A DNA stretch of 64,000 nucleotides from Natronorubrum sediminis (GTDB taxonomy: Archaea > Halobacteriota > Halobacteria > Halobacteriales > Natrialbaceae): positions 1 to 64,000 of the forward strand of contig NZ_FNWL01000006.1 of NCBI RefSeq assembly GCF_900108095.1, read 5' to 3'. Below are positions 17,640 through 26,021 of the stretch, piece by piece. Positions within the stretch are counted from its first letter, which is position 1. Every line of letters begins with the position of its first letter. The notes beneath the pieces are model-generated. The model was not told the origin of the DNA, did no database searches, and was given only the letters and a program-made list of their open reading frames with translations. The translations under genes were made by a program, and so were the position numbers.

Positions 17640-19283
17640 ATGCTAACAGGCGACGAGTACGAGAGTGTCTACGAGTCGTACGACTGGGACGCGATACTCG
17701 ACTCGTACGATTGGGACGCACCGGCGGAACTGAACATGGCACACGAGGCGTGTGACCGTCACGCCGGGTCCGGGAACGTCGGCTTCGCGTGGGTTTCGAA
17801 AGATGGAGCGCTCTCGGAGTACACGTTCGCAGAACTACGGGACGCATCGAACCGCGTCGCGAACGCGCTGACGGAACTCGGGGTCGAAAAGGGCGATCGA
17901 GTCACGACGTTGCTCCCGAAAATACCCGAAACGATCGTCACCGTTCTCGGCGTCTGGAAAACGGGCGCGATTCACGTTCCCCTGTTTACCGCGTTCGAGA
18001 AGCAAGCCCTGGAGTTCCGAATCAACGATTGCGAACCGGACCTGCTGTTGTACCACACCGATCACGACGAGACGGTCGCCGAACTGGATATCGATGTCGG
18101 TCCCGAGTTCATCGCAGTCGGTGACGAGGAAGGTGACGCAAGCGACTACTCGTACGACGAACTCGTCGACCGTCAATCGTCCGAGTTCGACGTCGTTCGA
18201 ACCAGTATGGACGATCCGTCTACGATGCAGTACACCTCCGGGACAACGGGGCCGCCGAAGGGTGTCGTCATGTCTCACAAGGTGTTGCCGATTCTGTACC
18301 CGCACACGACGTACGCGATGGACGTCACCGAGGACGACGTCGTGTGGGGCGCTGCAGACCCAAGCTGGTCCTACGGACTCTTCACCGCAGGATTCTCTCC
18401 CATGGCGCTCGGTGCGACCCGCGTCCTCCACTCGGGACAGTTCGATGCGGAGCGATGGGTCGAAATCCTCGACGAACACGATATCACCGTTATGGGCGCA
18501 GCACCGAGTGCCTACCGCGGGATCATCGCGGCTGGAGCGGATCTCCTCGAGGGGCACTCTTTCGAGAGCTTACGCGTCCTGAGCAGCGCCGGCGAGGCGC
18601 TGAACCCGGAAGTGAACAACTGGTTCGAGGACAACTTCGGTCTCAAAGTCCACGACACGTACGGACTCACCGAAGCGGGGATGATCGTCAACAACTACGC
18701 CGGACTCGACATGGACGTCAAAATCGGGTCGATGGGTCGACCCTGTCCCGGCTACGAGGTCGAACTCCTCGACCCGGAAACCAGGGAGCCGGTCGGCACC
18801 GACGAACTCGGTGAGGTCGCGGTCAAACCCAGGAAGTGGGTCCTCATGGAGGAGTACTGGGGGATGCCCGAGAAAACCGAAGACGCATTTCACGACGGTT
18901 GGCTGCTCACCGACGACCTGGCGCGGAAAGACGACGACGGGTACTTCTGGTACGAGGGACGAAGCGACGACGTCATCATCTCGTCGGGCTACCGCATCGG
19001 GCCGTTCGAGGTCGAGAGCAGCCTCATGGAGCATCCAATCGTCGCCGAAGCCGCCGTCATCGGTGTCCCTGACGAGCAGCGCGGCCAGCTCGTCAAAGCG
19101 TTCGTGGTCCCAGTCGAGACGCCAGACGATGCCGAGTCGACGCTCGAGGACCTCCAGTCACACGTCAAGGAGCGCCTAGCGAGGCACGCCTACCCCCGGG
19201 AAATCGAATTCATCGACGAACTCCCCACAACCGCGACGGGGAAGGTTCAACGGTACAAACTCGAGGAACGCGAAGAGGTGTGA
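17640..19283 (+). CDS. AMP-dependent acyl-CoA synthetase
   Basis: A 547-residue adenylate-forming ligase. The P-loop is MQYTSGTTGPPKGVVMSHK; later motifs are YGLTEAG, LLTDDLARKDDDGYFWYEGR and the C-terminal PTTATGKVQRYKL with the catalytic lysine. It should activate a carboxylic acid with ATP and CoA. The overall look is that of medium-chain acyl-CoA synthetases. The ATG at 17640 sits 27 bases after GTATATGAG (about 17606-17614). It is divergent from the thiolase gene, the two promoters facing each other across about 160 bases. Confidence 0.92.
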   Translation: MLTGDEYESVYESYDWDAILDSYDWDAPAELNMAHEACDRHAGSGNVGFAWVSKDGALSEYTFAELRDASNRVANALTELGVEKGDRVTTLLPKIPETIVTVLGVWKTGAIHVPLFTAFEKQALEFRINDCEPDLLLYHTDHDETVAELDIDVGPEFIAVGDEEGDASDYSYDELVDRQSSEFDVVRTSMDDPSTMQYTSGTTGPPKGVVMSHKVLPILYPHTTYAMDVTEDDVVWGAADPSWSYGLFTAGFSPMALGATRVLHSGQFDAERWVEILDEHDITVMGAAPSAYRGIIAAGADLLEGHSFESLRVLSSAGEALNPEVNNWFEDNFGLKVHDTYGLTEAGMIVNNYAGLDMDVKIGSMGRPCPGYEVELLDPETREPVGTDELGEVAVKPRKWVLMEEYWGMPEKTEDAFHDGWLLTDDLARKDDDGYFWYEGRSDDVIISSGYRIGPFEVESSLMEHPIVAEAAVIGVPDEQRGQLVKAFVVPVETPDDAESTLEDLQSHVKERLARHAYPREIEFIDELPTTATGKVQRYKLEEREEV

Positions 19284-19497
19284 TGGCGGAGCAGTGATCG
19301 GTTCGCAGACTCGAGGCCGTACCGGCACTGCGGACTGCTCGTTCCGATCCGCCTGGCGTCCGGTTGGTTCGTTCCCGCTCAGGACACTGTCGAGCGTTCG
19401 TCCGGCGAAATCGTCGACTCACCACACGGGTAGCGGGAGGGAACGACGAGTTTCATATGGGTGGAAGTAACTACCACGAACGAAGGATGATGACGAA

Positions 19498-19584
19498 ATG
19501 ATCGACCGCATCGACCGCGAAGTCACGAGCGGAGATGGCTCCGCGAACCAGACCGCGCGATCCGACTCACAAACAAATGACTGA
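19498..19584 (+). CDS. Short leader ORF overlapping the second CoA-ligase start
   Basis: A 28-codon frame (MIDRIDREVTSGDG..., ending QTND). Its TGA at 19582-19584 overlaps the CoA-ligase start at 19577 within ATGACTGA. Just before it, a 4-codon frame starts at 19487 and ends TGA at 19499-19501, overlapping this ORF's own ATG as ATGA. TTTCATATG (about 19451-19459) is a plausible TATA box for a transcript beginning near 19482. The arrangement would allow stepwise translational coupling. Chance cannot be excluded. Confidence 0.35.
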   Translation: MIDRIDREVTSGDGSANQTARSDSQTND

Positions 19585-21184
19585 GCTGACGCTTCGACCG
19601 TTCTTCTGGCGACCGACGAATCTCTTTCCCGAGAAGCGCATCGCCTCTCGAACGCACGACGGGATCACCGACTACACGTACCACGAGTTCGGCACCCGCG
19701 TCCGGTCGCTCGTTGGTGCACTGCTGGAGCGCGAGTTCGGGCCGGGAGATCGGATCGGGACGTTCGGCTGGAACCACCACCGTCACCTCGAGACGTACTT
19801 CGCTGCGCCGCTATCGGGTGCACAACTGCATACGATCAACGTGATGCTCGGCGACGACGATATCGTTCACATTATCGAGGACGCCGACGACGACGTTCTG
19901 TTCGTTGACCCCGGCGAACCGCTCGAAACGATCGAACGGCTGTGGGACGACCTCCCGGTCGAGACGGTCGTTGTCATGGCCGATTCGGTACCCGAAACGG
20001 ACGTCGACGCGATCGCGTACGAAGAGTTGCTTCAGAAAGCGGACCCGATCGCCGACAACGAATTCCCTCACCTCGAGGAGGACTACCCCGCCGGAATGTG
20101 TTACACGTCGGGAACGACCGGTCGGCCGAAAGGTGTCGAGTACACCCAGAAGATGATCTACGCCCACGCCATGATGGTGATGACACCGGCTGGGCTACAC
20201 ATCGACGAAACCGACGTCGTCATGCCCGTCGTCCCGATGTTTCACGTCAATTCCTGGGAGTTCCCGTACGCCGCGACGATGGCCGGTGCCACGCAGGTCT
20301 ATCCCGGCCCGTCACCCGAACCAGCAGATCTTCTCGAACTGATCGAGCGAGAGGACGTCACGATGACCGCGGGCGTTCCGACCGTCTGGATCAACTTGCT
20401 CGAGCACGTCGACGAACACGGCGGAGACCTCTCGAGTCTCGAACGGATCGTCGTCGGCGGAAGTGCGGCCCCCGAGGGAGTCATGCGCCGGTACGACGAG
20501 GAGTTCGACGTCACGATGGAACACGCGTGGGGAATGACGGAGACGATGAGTATCGGCTCGGTCTCACGACCGAAATCCACCATGGAGCAGTGGGATTCCG
20601 GTCGAAAATACGACAAGCGAAAGAAGCAGGGGCTCCTCTCACCCGGCCTCGAGATGCGCGTCGTCGACGACGACGGCAACGAGGTCGACTGGGACGGACG
20701 ATCCGTCGGCGAGTTGTGGGTCCGCGGCCCGACCGTCATCACCGAATACTACAACCGTCCTGACGCCAACGAGGAAGACTTTCACGGTAATTGGCTCAAG
20801 ACTGGTGACATCGTCTGCGTCGACGACGACGGCTATATCGAGATCATCGATCGAACGAAAGACGTCATCAAAAGCGGTGGCGAGTGGATTTCGTCGATTG
20901 AACTCGAGAACGCATTGATAGCCCACCCGGACGTCGTCGAAGCAGCCGTCATCGGCGTTCCTCACGAGAAGTGGCAGGAACGGCCATTCGCTTGCGTCGT
21001 GACCGCAGCGGACGCCAACCCGTCCGAAACGGAACTGTTGGAGTTCCTCGACGACGAGCTCGAGCAACCGAAGTGGTGGTACCCGGACGAGATAGCGGAA
21101 GTCCAGTCCATCCCGAAGACGGCGACAGGAAAGTTCGACAAGAAAATACTTCGCGATCAAATCGACAGTAAATACCAACAATGA
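19577..21184 (+). CDS. Fatty-acyl-CoA ligase (AMP-forming)
   Basis: A 535-residue adenylate-forming ligase of the medium/long-chain type. It has the P-loop [38 protein letters not shown] (typical of AlkK-like ligases), [31 protein letters not shown], and [13 protein letters not shown] with the catalytic Lys. The ATG at 19577 starts the conserved region. A further ATG at 19535 is in frame but adds only a proline/arginine-rich stretch. Its stop overlaps the SDR start as ATGA, so the two form an operon. The pairing suggests a ligase-dehydrogenase module for a hydroxyacid. Confidence 0.93.
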   Translation: MTELTLRPFFWRPTNLFPEKRIASRTHDGITDYTYHEFGTRVRSLVGALLEREFGPGDRIGTFGWNHHRHLETYFAAPLSGAQLHTINVMLGDDDIVHIIEDADDDVLFVDPGEPLETIERLWDDLPVETVVVMADSVPETDVDAIAYEELLQKADPIADNEFPHLEEDYPAGMCYTSGTTGRPKGVEYTQKMIYAHAMMVMTPAGLHIDETDVVMPVVPMFHVNSWEFPYAATMAGATQVYPGPSPEPADLLELIEREDVTMTAGVPTVWINLLEHVDEHGGDLSSLERIVVGGSAAPEGVMRRYDEEFDVTMEHAWGMTETMSIGSVSRPKSTMEQWDSGRKYDKRKKQGLLSPGLEMRVVDDDGNEVDWDGRSVGELWVRGPTVITEYYNRPDANEEDFHGNWLKTGDIVCVDDDGYIEIIDRTKDVIKSGGEWISSIELENALIAHPDVVEAAVIGVPHEKWQERPFACVVTAADANPSETELLEFLDDELEQPKWWYPDEIAEVQSIPKTATGKFDKKILRDQIDSKYQQ

Positions 21185-21948
21185 ACGAACAATTCGACCT
21201 CACTGGGCGAGTCGCACTGGTAACCGGCGGTGGGCGCGGTATCGGACGGGCCATCGCAATCGGTCTCGCAAACGCTGGCGCGGCGGTCGTTCCCTCGGCC
21301 CGGTCGACCGACGAAATCGAGCGAGTCGCAGATGAAATTGAATCCGCTGGCGGCGATTCTCTCGCAGTCTCAGCTGACGTCACCGACCCCGACGCCGTTG
21401 CGAACATCATCGAACGCACGAAAGACGAATTCGGCGGAATCGATATCGTCGTCAACAATGCGGGGTTCAATCCCGACGACGCGCTCGGTCGCCCGGAAGT
21501 CGTCTCCACCGACAGTCTCGACCGCGTCCTCGACGTGAACTTGAACGGCGCGTACGAAGTCACACAGGCAGCCGCCGACGAACTGTTCGAATCCGACGGT
21601 GGCACGGTGATCAACGTCGCAAGTGTCGGTGGATTAGTCGGCCTTCCCCGGCAACACCCCTACGTCGCCTCCAAGCACGGCCTCGTCGGTCTCACAAAGA
21701 GCATGTCCCTCGACTGGGCGCCGGACGTCCGCGTGAACGCAATCGCCCCCGGGTACGTCTCGACGGAACTCACCGAGGAACTCGAGTCAAACGAGCAACT
21801 TCGACAATCGGTAATCGACCGGACACCGCTCGATCGATTCGCCGAACCGGAAGAGATCGCGGGTCCAGTCGTGTTCCTCGCGAGCGACGCTGCAAGCTTC
21901 GTCACCGGAACTGTACTCGCAGCCGACGGCGGCTGGACCACGCGGTGA
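21181..21948 (+). CDS. Short-chain dehydrogenase/reductase (SDR)
   Basis: A 255-residue classical SDR. TGGGRGIGRA (cofactor, residues 15-24), NNAG near residue 96, and Ser...YVASK catalytic residues (near 140-164) are all present. ARS after the second strand suggests NADP(H) or NAD(H) ambiguously. It overlaps the upstream ligase stop by ATGA. Enzymes of this type serve as 3-ketoacyl-CoA or hydroxyacid dehydrogenases. In the Pseudomonas levulinate operon an SDR and a ligase occupy comparable positions. Confidence 0.93.
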   Translation: MNEQFDLTGRVALVTGGGRGIGRAIAIGLANAGAAVVPSARSTDEIERVADEIESAGGDSLAVSADVTDPDAVANIIERTKDEFGGIDIVVNNAGFNPDDALGRPEVVSTDSLDRVLDVNLNGAYEVTQAAADELFESDGGTVINVASVGGLVGLPRQHPYVASKHGLVGLTKSMSLDWAPDVRVNAIAPGYVSTELTEELESNEQLRQSVIDRTPLDRFAEPEEIAGPVVFLASDAASFVTGTVLAADGGWTTR

Positions 21949-21950
21949 AC

Positions 21951-21975
21951 TGCCTCGGGGTCAAGCCCCGAGGCA
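21951..21975 (+). repeat. Perfect hairpin after SDR gene, probable terminator or IS200/IS605-type end
   Basis: TGCCTCGGGG (21951-21960) and CCCCGAGGCA (21966-21975) are exact reverse complements with a 5-base loop. The hairpin starts 2 bases after the SDR stop. The core CGGGGTCAAGCCCCG recurs in reverse orientation at 61151-61165, so it is more than a simple terminator. Such hairpins resemble ends of TnpB-only elements, here without the gene. The mobile-element reading is inferred. Confidence 0.5.
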
Positions 21976-22096
21976 CTCGCCTTGCTCTTCTGTAGACCAT
22001 CGCACAGAACTCAGTGTTTCGTGGAGCTACTTTGAAAAGTGAACAGGTGGCCCGAGATTAATTCGGCTGAATCTATGAGGGGTGTTAGGTAGATGG

Positions 22097-22152
22097 ATCA
22101 CTGAATCATTGAATTAGTGAATCACTGAATTAGTGAATCACTGAATTGGTGA
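22097..22152. repeat. 3.5 copies of a 16-bp near-palindromic tandem repeat
   Basis: Units ATCATTGAATTAGTGA (22105-22120), ATCACTGAATTAGTGA (22121-22136) and ATCACTGAATTGGTGA (22137-22152) follow a half copy at 22097. Each unit has TCACT and AGTGA/GGTGA arms, so the array can fold or bind dimeric proteins. It lies in the AT-rich gap between two convergent operons, with no gene in 21976-22293. A role as bidirectional terminator or binding array is inferred. Confidence 0.7.
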
Positions 22153-22293
22153 TGTCCGGAGTCCTGATCTCCAGAGATAGGCTCTGAGAGTTACAGATGG
22201 CTAGATCGTCGACGAAGAATACGGCCTCGGAGCGGTCGTCGTTCTCGCTCGTTCGATGGGAAACGCCGATGCTGGCTTTTCACCGCCGCGTAT

Positions 22294-23262
22294 TCACTCA
22301 TCAAGATACACCGATGCCGACCGGACGGCGGTGACGCCGTCGCCGAGAGCAGTGGTAATCGACTGCGGCGAGGACTGCCGAACGTCGCCAGCGGCGAACA
22401 GTCCGGGAACCGCCGTCTCGAGCGACGGATCGACGACGACGGCGCCGCAGTCGGTCCGCGGTATCCACTCCGGGAGGAACGACGCCTCCGGTTCGACGCC
22501 GTGTTGAACGTACAATCCGCCGACGGTTTCGACGGACTCGGTTCCCTGGGTGCGGTCGAACAGTTCGAGCCGCTCGAGGACGTCGTCACCACTGACGCCC
22601 CTAATCTCGGTGTCAGTCCGTACCTCGATGTCCGGATGGTCGTCGACCCTCTCGCGAAGCGTCTCACCGGCGGACAGTTTCGGCCCCTCCTCGATGATCA
22701 CGACGCGTTCTGCGTGCTCGGTCAAATAGAGCGCGTCGGTCAGCGCCCATTTGTCCCCACCGGAGACGGCGATACGTTCGCCGGCGTACAGCGGTCCGTC
22801 GCACATGGCACAGTTGAAGATACCGCGACCGCGGTACGCATTTGCGTCGGGGACGTCTAGCCGGATCGGCCGACCGCCGGTGGCGACGATGACGGTCCGG
22901 GTGCTGTAGGTACCCGCTGTCGTATCGATCTCGAAGCCGACGCGTTCTCCGTCATCGGCACGATCCGGAGTGCCGTCGTCGTTTGCCGCCTCACCGTCCA
23001 ACTGACGGATGTCGTCGACGGCCGCAAGCTGGACCTGGCCGCCGACATCACGGAGTTGGTCGACCAGCGTCGAGCGGAGTTCGGGACCCGTGGATTCGGA
23101 GCGACCGGGAAGGTTCTCGAGAGTGTGGCGGTTGACGAGTTCACCGCCGACGGACTCCCGCTCGAATAGAACCGCCTCTACCCCGTGGTGGCCCGCTTCG
23201 ATGCCAGCGGCTAACCCTGCCGGCCCCGAGCCAATCACGAGGAGGTCGTAATCGTACACCAT
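22294..23262 (-). CDS. Thioredoxin-reductase-like FAD/NAD(P) oxidoreductase
   Basis: A 322-residue two-domain flavoprotein. The FAD site is VIGSGPAGLAAG (residues about 8-19) and the redox site reads FNCAMCDGP, a C-x2-C as in thioredoxin reductase (CATCDG). The C-terminal FAD segment is VPGLFAAGDVRQ. The NAD(P) site reads AVSGGDKWALTDAL, diverged from the usual GGGxSA. It is the last gene of a tight operon (5 bases after the partner gene), so it probably delivers electrons from NAD(P)H to the CGSC protein rather than to general thioredoxin. That link is inferred from gene order. Confidence 0.88.
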   Translation of the reverse strand: MVYDYDLLVIGSGPAGLAAGIEAGHHGVEAVLFERESVGGELVNRHTLENLPGRSESTGPELRSTLVDQLRDVGGQVQLAAVDDIRQLDGEAANDDGTPDRADDGERVGFEIDTTAGTYSTRTVIVATGGRPIRLDVPDANAYRGRGIFNCAMCDGPLYAGERIAVSGGDKWALTDALYLTEHAERVVIIEEGPKLSAGETLRERVDDHPDIEVRTDTEIRGVSGDDVLERLELFDRTQGTESVETVGGLYVQHGVEPEASFLPEWIPRTDCGAVVVDPSLETAVPGLFAAGDVRQSSPQSITTALGDGVTAVRSASVYLDE

Positions 23263-23267
23263 CTAAG

Positions 23268-24371
23268 CTAGTCGTCGCTCGGCTGTCCCCACTCGCGGTC
23301 GAGTTCGTCGCCGTAGCGCTCGAGGAGCGCCTCCCAGTCGTCGGGCAGTTCGACGCGTTTCGTCGTCGGACCCCCGAGGGTCGGCCCCATCGCGGCGTTG
23401 AACCGACCGCTCCCGCCGGTTACGAACAGTTTGATGCGGTCGGGGTCAGCGAACTGTCGCCGCCAGAGCGACTGCAACCCGTCGTCCCTGGCGCTACCGC
23501 CGCCGAGACCGGACACCTCTTCGGCCCGTCGGAGGGCATTTTCGGAGATGTACTCCTTGATCTCGGCTTTCGTGTAATCCTCGAGTTCTTGAGCGTTGTA
23601 CGGACAGAGCGCGTAGTACACCTCGAGTTGGGCACCTTCGTAGCGCTCGTTGGCCGTCTCGGTCTTGAGCCCGACCATGTGGGGCGGCGTGTTACGGATC
23701 AAGCTCTCGACCATCTCCTGGTCGCCTCGCGGACCCGCTTCGAACTTGTACTGGAGGAAGTTATTGGGTGCCGCGAACGTGATCGTGCTGTCGTCGCGGT
23801 CGTAGCCGCGCTCGACGTGCAGCGGCTCCCAGGGGCTGCGCTCCTCGTTCTCCCCGGCGATCAGGCTGAATTTGAACGGGTTGCCGATGGTTGCCATCTC
23901 CTTCTCACCGGGATGGATGCGGGCGGTGTTTTTGTATGCCAAGCCAAGCGCCCGCCCGACCGTCTGGTTAGTGCGGAAGCCGGGGCCGAACGCGGCGGTG
24001 TCGGAGTTGACCTCCAGCGCTCGCCGAATAGGGCCGTTGACGACGAAGAGGTAGGCCCACGAGCCGGTGCTGACCGACGCTTGGATGGCGTTGGACTTGG
24101 GATCTGCCAGCGCCCGCGCGCCGGCGACTAACAACGGCATGTGGATCGGCAGACAACCGGCCATCACACCGTTGACCGCCAATTTCTCGACCGTGAGGGC
24201 ACCCTCGCGGGTCCCGAGTCGGCCGATCACGTCGTCGCGCGGCAAGTCGGTCCCCTCGAGCATCTTATCGACGCGTTCCTCGGTCGGCGGTACGACCGGC
24301 AGGCCGTCGGTCTTCCCCTTGCGGTAGAACGACGTCGTCACACTCTCGATATCGGTTTTCTGTTGGCTCAT
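23268..24371 (-). CDS. Conserved protein, partner of CGSC (UGSC-like) protein
   Basis: A 367-residue soluble protein of a family that I associate with UGSC (seleno)proteins, but whose biochemistry I do not know. Recognisable blocks are VNGVMAGCLPIHMPLLVAGARAL (one Cys), AYLFVVNGPIRRALEVN, FGPGFRTNQTVGRALGLA and SPWEPLHVERGYD. It lacks membrane segments or a known cofactor motif. It begins 4 bases after the CGSC gene and ends 5 bases before the reductase gene. The fixed spacing argues for a complex. I make no substrate assignment. Confidence 0.7.
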   Translation of the reverse strand: MSQQKTDIESVTTSFYRKGKTDGLPVVPPTEERVDKMLEGTDLPRDDVIGRLGTREGALTVEKLAVNGVMAGCLPIHMPLLVAGARALADPKSNAIQASVSTGSWAYLFVVNGPIRRALEVNSDTAAFGPGFRTNQTVGRALGLAYKNTARIHPGEKEMATIGNPFKFSLIAGENEERSPWEPLHVERGYDRDDSTITFAAPNNFLQYKFEAGPRGDQEMVESLIRNTPPHMVGLKTETANERYEGAQLEVYYALCPYNAQELEDYTKAEIKEYISENALRRAEEVSGLGGGSARDDGLQSLWRRQFADPDRIKLFVTGGSGRFNAAMGPTLGGPTTKRVELPDDWEALLERYGDELDREWGQPSDD

Positions 24372-24375
24372 GGGT

Positions 24376-24975
24376 CTACCGATCCCCCCCAGCGACGACC
24401 GTCTTGTCAGACTCTGCGTCCTCGGTGGCCTGCTCCTCGGGTGACGGCGGCCGCGTCACTTCTTCGAGAATGTTGTCGAGGACATCGGCGGTAATCTGCT
24501 CGCGGAAGCGATCACGGTCGACTACTTCCGAGATCGCCGGCAACGTGTAGTAGCGCATATCACGGCCGAAGTCGCGAGCGTTGGTGTCCCAGTCGAGCGC
24601 GAAGCCCTCGTCCACAATGCCGACGCCCGGCGTACCGCTTCGTTCGACCGCCTCGATGCCGTAAACGAGATACTTCGTACAGGAACCACAGTCGCCGATA
24701 GCGCCGATGCAGGCGTCGAGATTCTCGTCGGCCCACGCCTCGATGTCCGCCATCTCCTCTTCGTTCTTAATGCGGTTGAGATGGGCGACGGCGTACCGAT
24801 CGACCGTTACGGTTGGATACGCTTCCTCGAGGCGCTCCTCGACGACGTCTAGCAACGGCTCCGCCGCCGGCTTCCCGTTGTCGAACAACCCGATACGCGT
24901 CCCCTCAATCTGCTCGAGTCGCGGGGCGATGGGTTTTCGCTCTGCCTCTTCGGAGTCAGCCACAGGGTCGTACAT
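24376..24975 (-). CDS. UGSC-family protein with Cys in place of selenocysteine
   Basis: A 199-residue protein with the motif GDCGSCTKYLVYG near residue 90. This is C-G-S-C where family members in some bacteria read U-G-S-C (selenocysteine). GLFDNGKPAAEPLL near the N-terminus and GTPGVGIVDEGF after the motif are also typical. The pair of cysteines is probably redox active. The ATG at 24975 was chosen over the upstream TTG at 24999 because an AT-rich TATA-like stretch (about 24995-25010) lies 27 bases before it. It is the first gene of the operon with the partner and the thioredoxin-reductase-like protein. Confidence 0.7.
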   Translation of the reverse strand: MYDPVADSEEAERKPIAPRLEQIEGTRIGLFDNGKPAAEPLLDVVEERLEEAYPTVTVDRYAVAHLNRIKNEEEMADIEAWADENLDACIGAIGDCGSCTKYLVYGIEAVERSGTPGVGIVDEGFALDWDTNARDFGRDMRYYTLPAISEVVDRDRFREQITADVLDNILEEVTRPPSPEEQATEDAESDKTVVAGGDR

Positions 24976-25086
24976 GCTGGTCTTGTCATATGTTATCAAT
25001 TGTATTGAAGATGAAGGTTTGTCAACGTGACTTTCAGGGGAACTAGTATAGAGATTAGAACCGATTAGATGAGGACGAGAGAGGAA

Positions 25087-25173
25087 ATGGACGAACGATA
25101 CGGTCCGACGGTGTTCGAGTAGGAGGTACTCGAAGCGGTCGAGTCAGAAACCAATACCGAACTCACCCGCTAA
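25087..25173 (+). pseudogene. Short broken reading frame
   Basis: ATG at 25087 opens a peptide MDERYGPTVFE, then TAG, then EVLEAVESETNTELTR and TAA in the same frame. The acidic, haloarchaeal-like composition on both sides of the TAG suggests a small gene broken by a nonsense mutation. I cannot name the family. Confidence 0.25.
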
Positions 25174-25266
25174 ACACCGCCGGAGGTGCGTCGATATTTC
25201 GCACAGTTCTGCAACAGCCTCGGTAAAAGTAGTCGCTCCGTCCGCGCCAGTACCACTAGATCTGGT

Positions 25267-25908
25267 CTATGTCGCTTCGCGACAGTACTGCGCAAAGTTC
25301 TCGAGTACCCGCGTCGCGTTCGAGTCGTCGAACGAGTGGGAGCCGTCGGCCCAATCGCTCGGTTCATCGCGGACGCGCTCGGTGAACTCGGGGTGGAACT
25401 GGACGGTCCAGATCGGCGCATCCGCGTGTCGGCTGCAGAAATGCGCGTTGTAGTCGGTCCGCGCGGTGGACGCTAGTGCGTCGGCTGGATCGACGACGAA
25501 GTCGGCGTGTAGAACCGGAACGATGGGATCGAGATCGGCGAGTGCGAGGTCGTCCCTGTCGGTGGACTCGAGTTCGACGAACGTGGCGCGGCGTTCGTCC
25601 CGTTCGACGACGCCGCCGAGTGCTTGATGGATCAGCTGGTGACCGAAGCAGACGCCGAGCAAGGGAACCGTTTCGTCGCGACAGCGGCGGACGAGGGTTT
25701 CGGCCGGTTCGATCCAATCAGCGTGCTCGTCGTCGTAAACGCTCGCGGTACTGCCGCTCAGAACGACGCCGTCGAACGATTCCAGGTCTGGAAGGATCGG
25801 CTCGTCGACGAACACCCGATACTCCGTCTCCCCTGGAGTCAGGCGAGCAATCTCTGGAGCGAGATAGCGGTAATCGGGTTCCACTTCCAGATCGAGGACG
25901 AGTATCAT
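25267..25908 (-). CDS. Class I glutamine amidotransferase
   Basis: A 213-residue GATase1 domain. The nucleophile elbow is LLGVCFGHQLIHQALGG (Cys near residue 87), and the His-Glu pair is in VQFHPEFT (near residue 172). It would release ammonia from glutamine or hydrolyse a gamma-glutamyl bond. It is a stand-alone domain like GMP-synthase subunit A or PuuD-type gamma-glutamyl hydrolases. It lies next to a glutamine-synthetase-like ligase in the same orientation, as puuD and puuA do in polyamine breakdown. TATA-like GTATAAATTC on the minus strand near 26004 may give it its own promoter. Confidence 0.88.
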   Translation of the reverse strand: MILVLDLEVEPDYRYLAPEIARLTPGETEYRVFVDEPILPDLESFDGVVLSGSTASVYDDEHADWIEPAETLVRRCRDETVPLLGVCFGHQLIHQALGGVVERDERRATFVELESTDRDDLALADLDPIVPVLHADFVVDPADALASTARTDYNAHFCSRHADAPIWTVQFHPEFTERVRDEPSDWADGSHSFDDSNATRVLENFAQYCREAT

Positions 25909-26021
25909 TGGCCCATACCTAGTGTGCGTCCGTAATGACTCTGACGAGGAGCGACATGGTAGGGAGGGTGCAGACGGATACGGAAAGAAGAGAACATACG
26001 TGAATTTATACTACTTCGACG

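Noticed and set aside
19942-20763. 273-codon plus-strand frame inside the CoA ligase
   Set aside because: Low-complexity Arg-rich translation in another frame of an intact ligase.
22097-22152. CRISPR remnant
   Set aside because: Units are contiguous without spacers and are palindromic.
24376-24975. A true selenoprotein
   Set aside because: The motif is encoded by two Cys codons with no in-frame TGA, so the protein uses cysteine.
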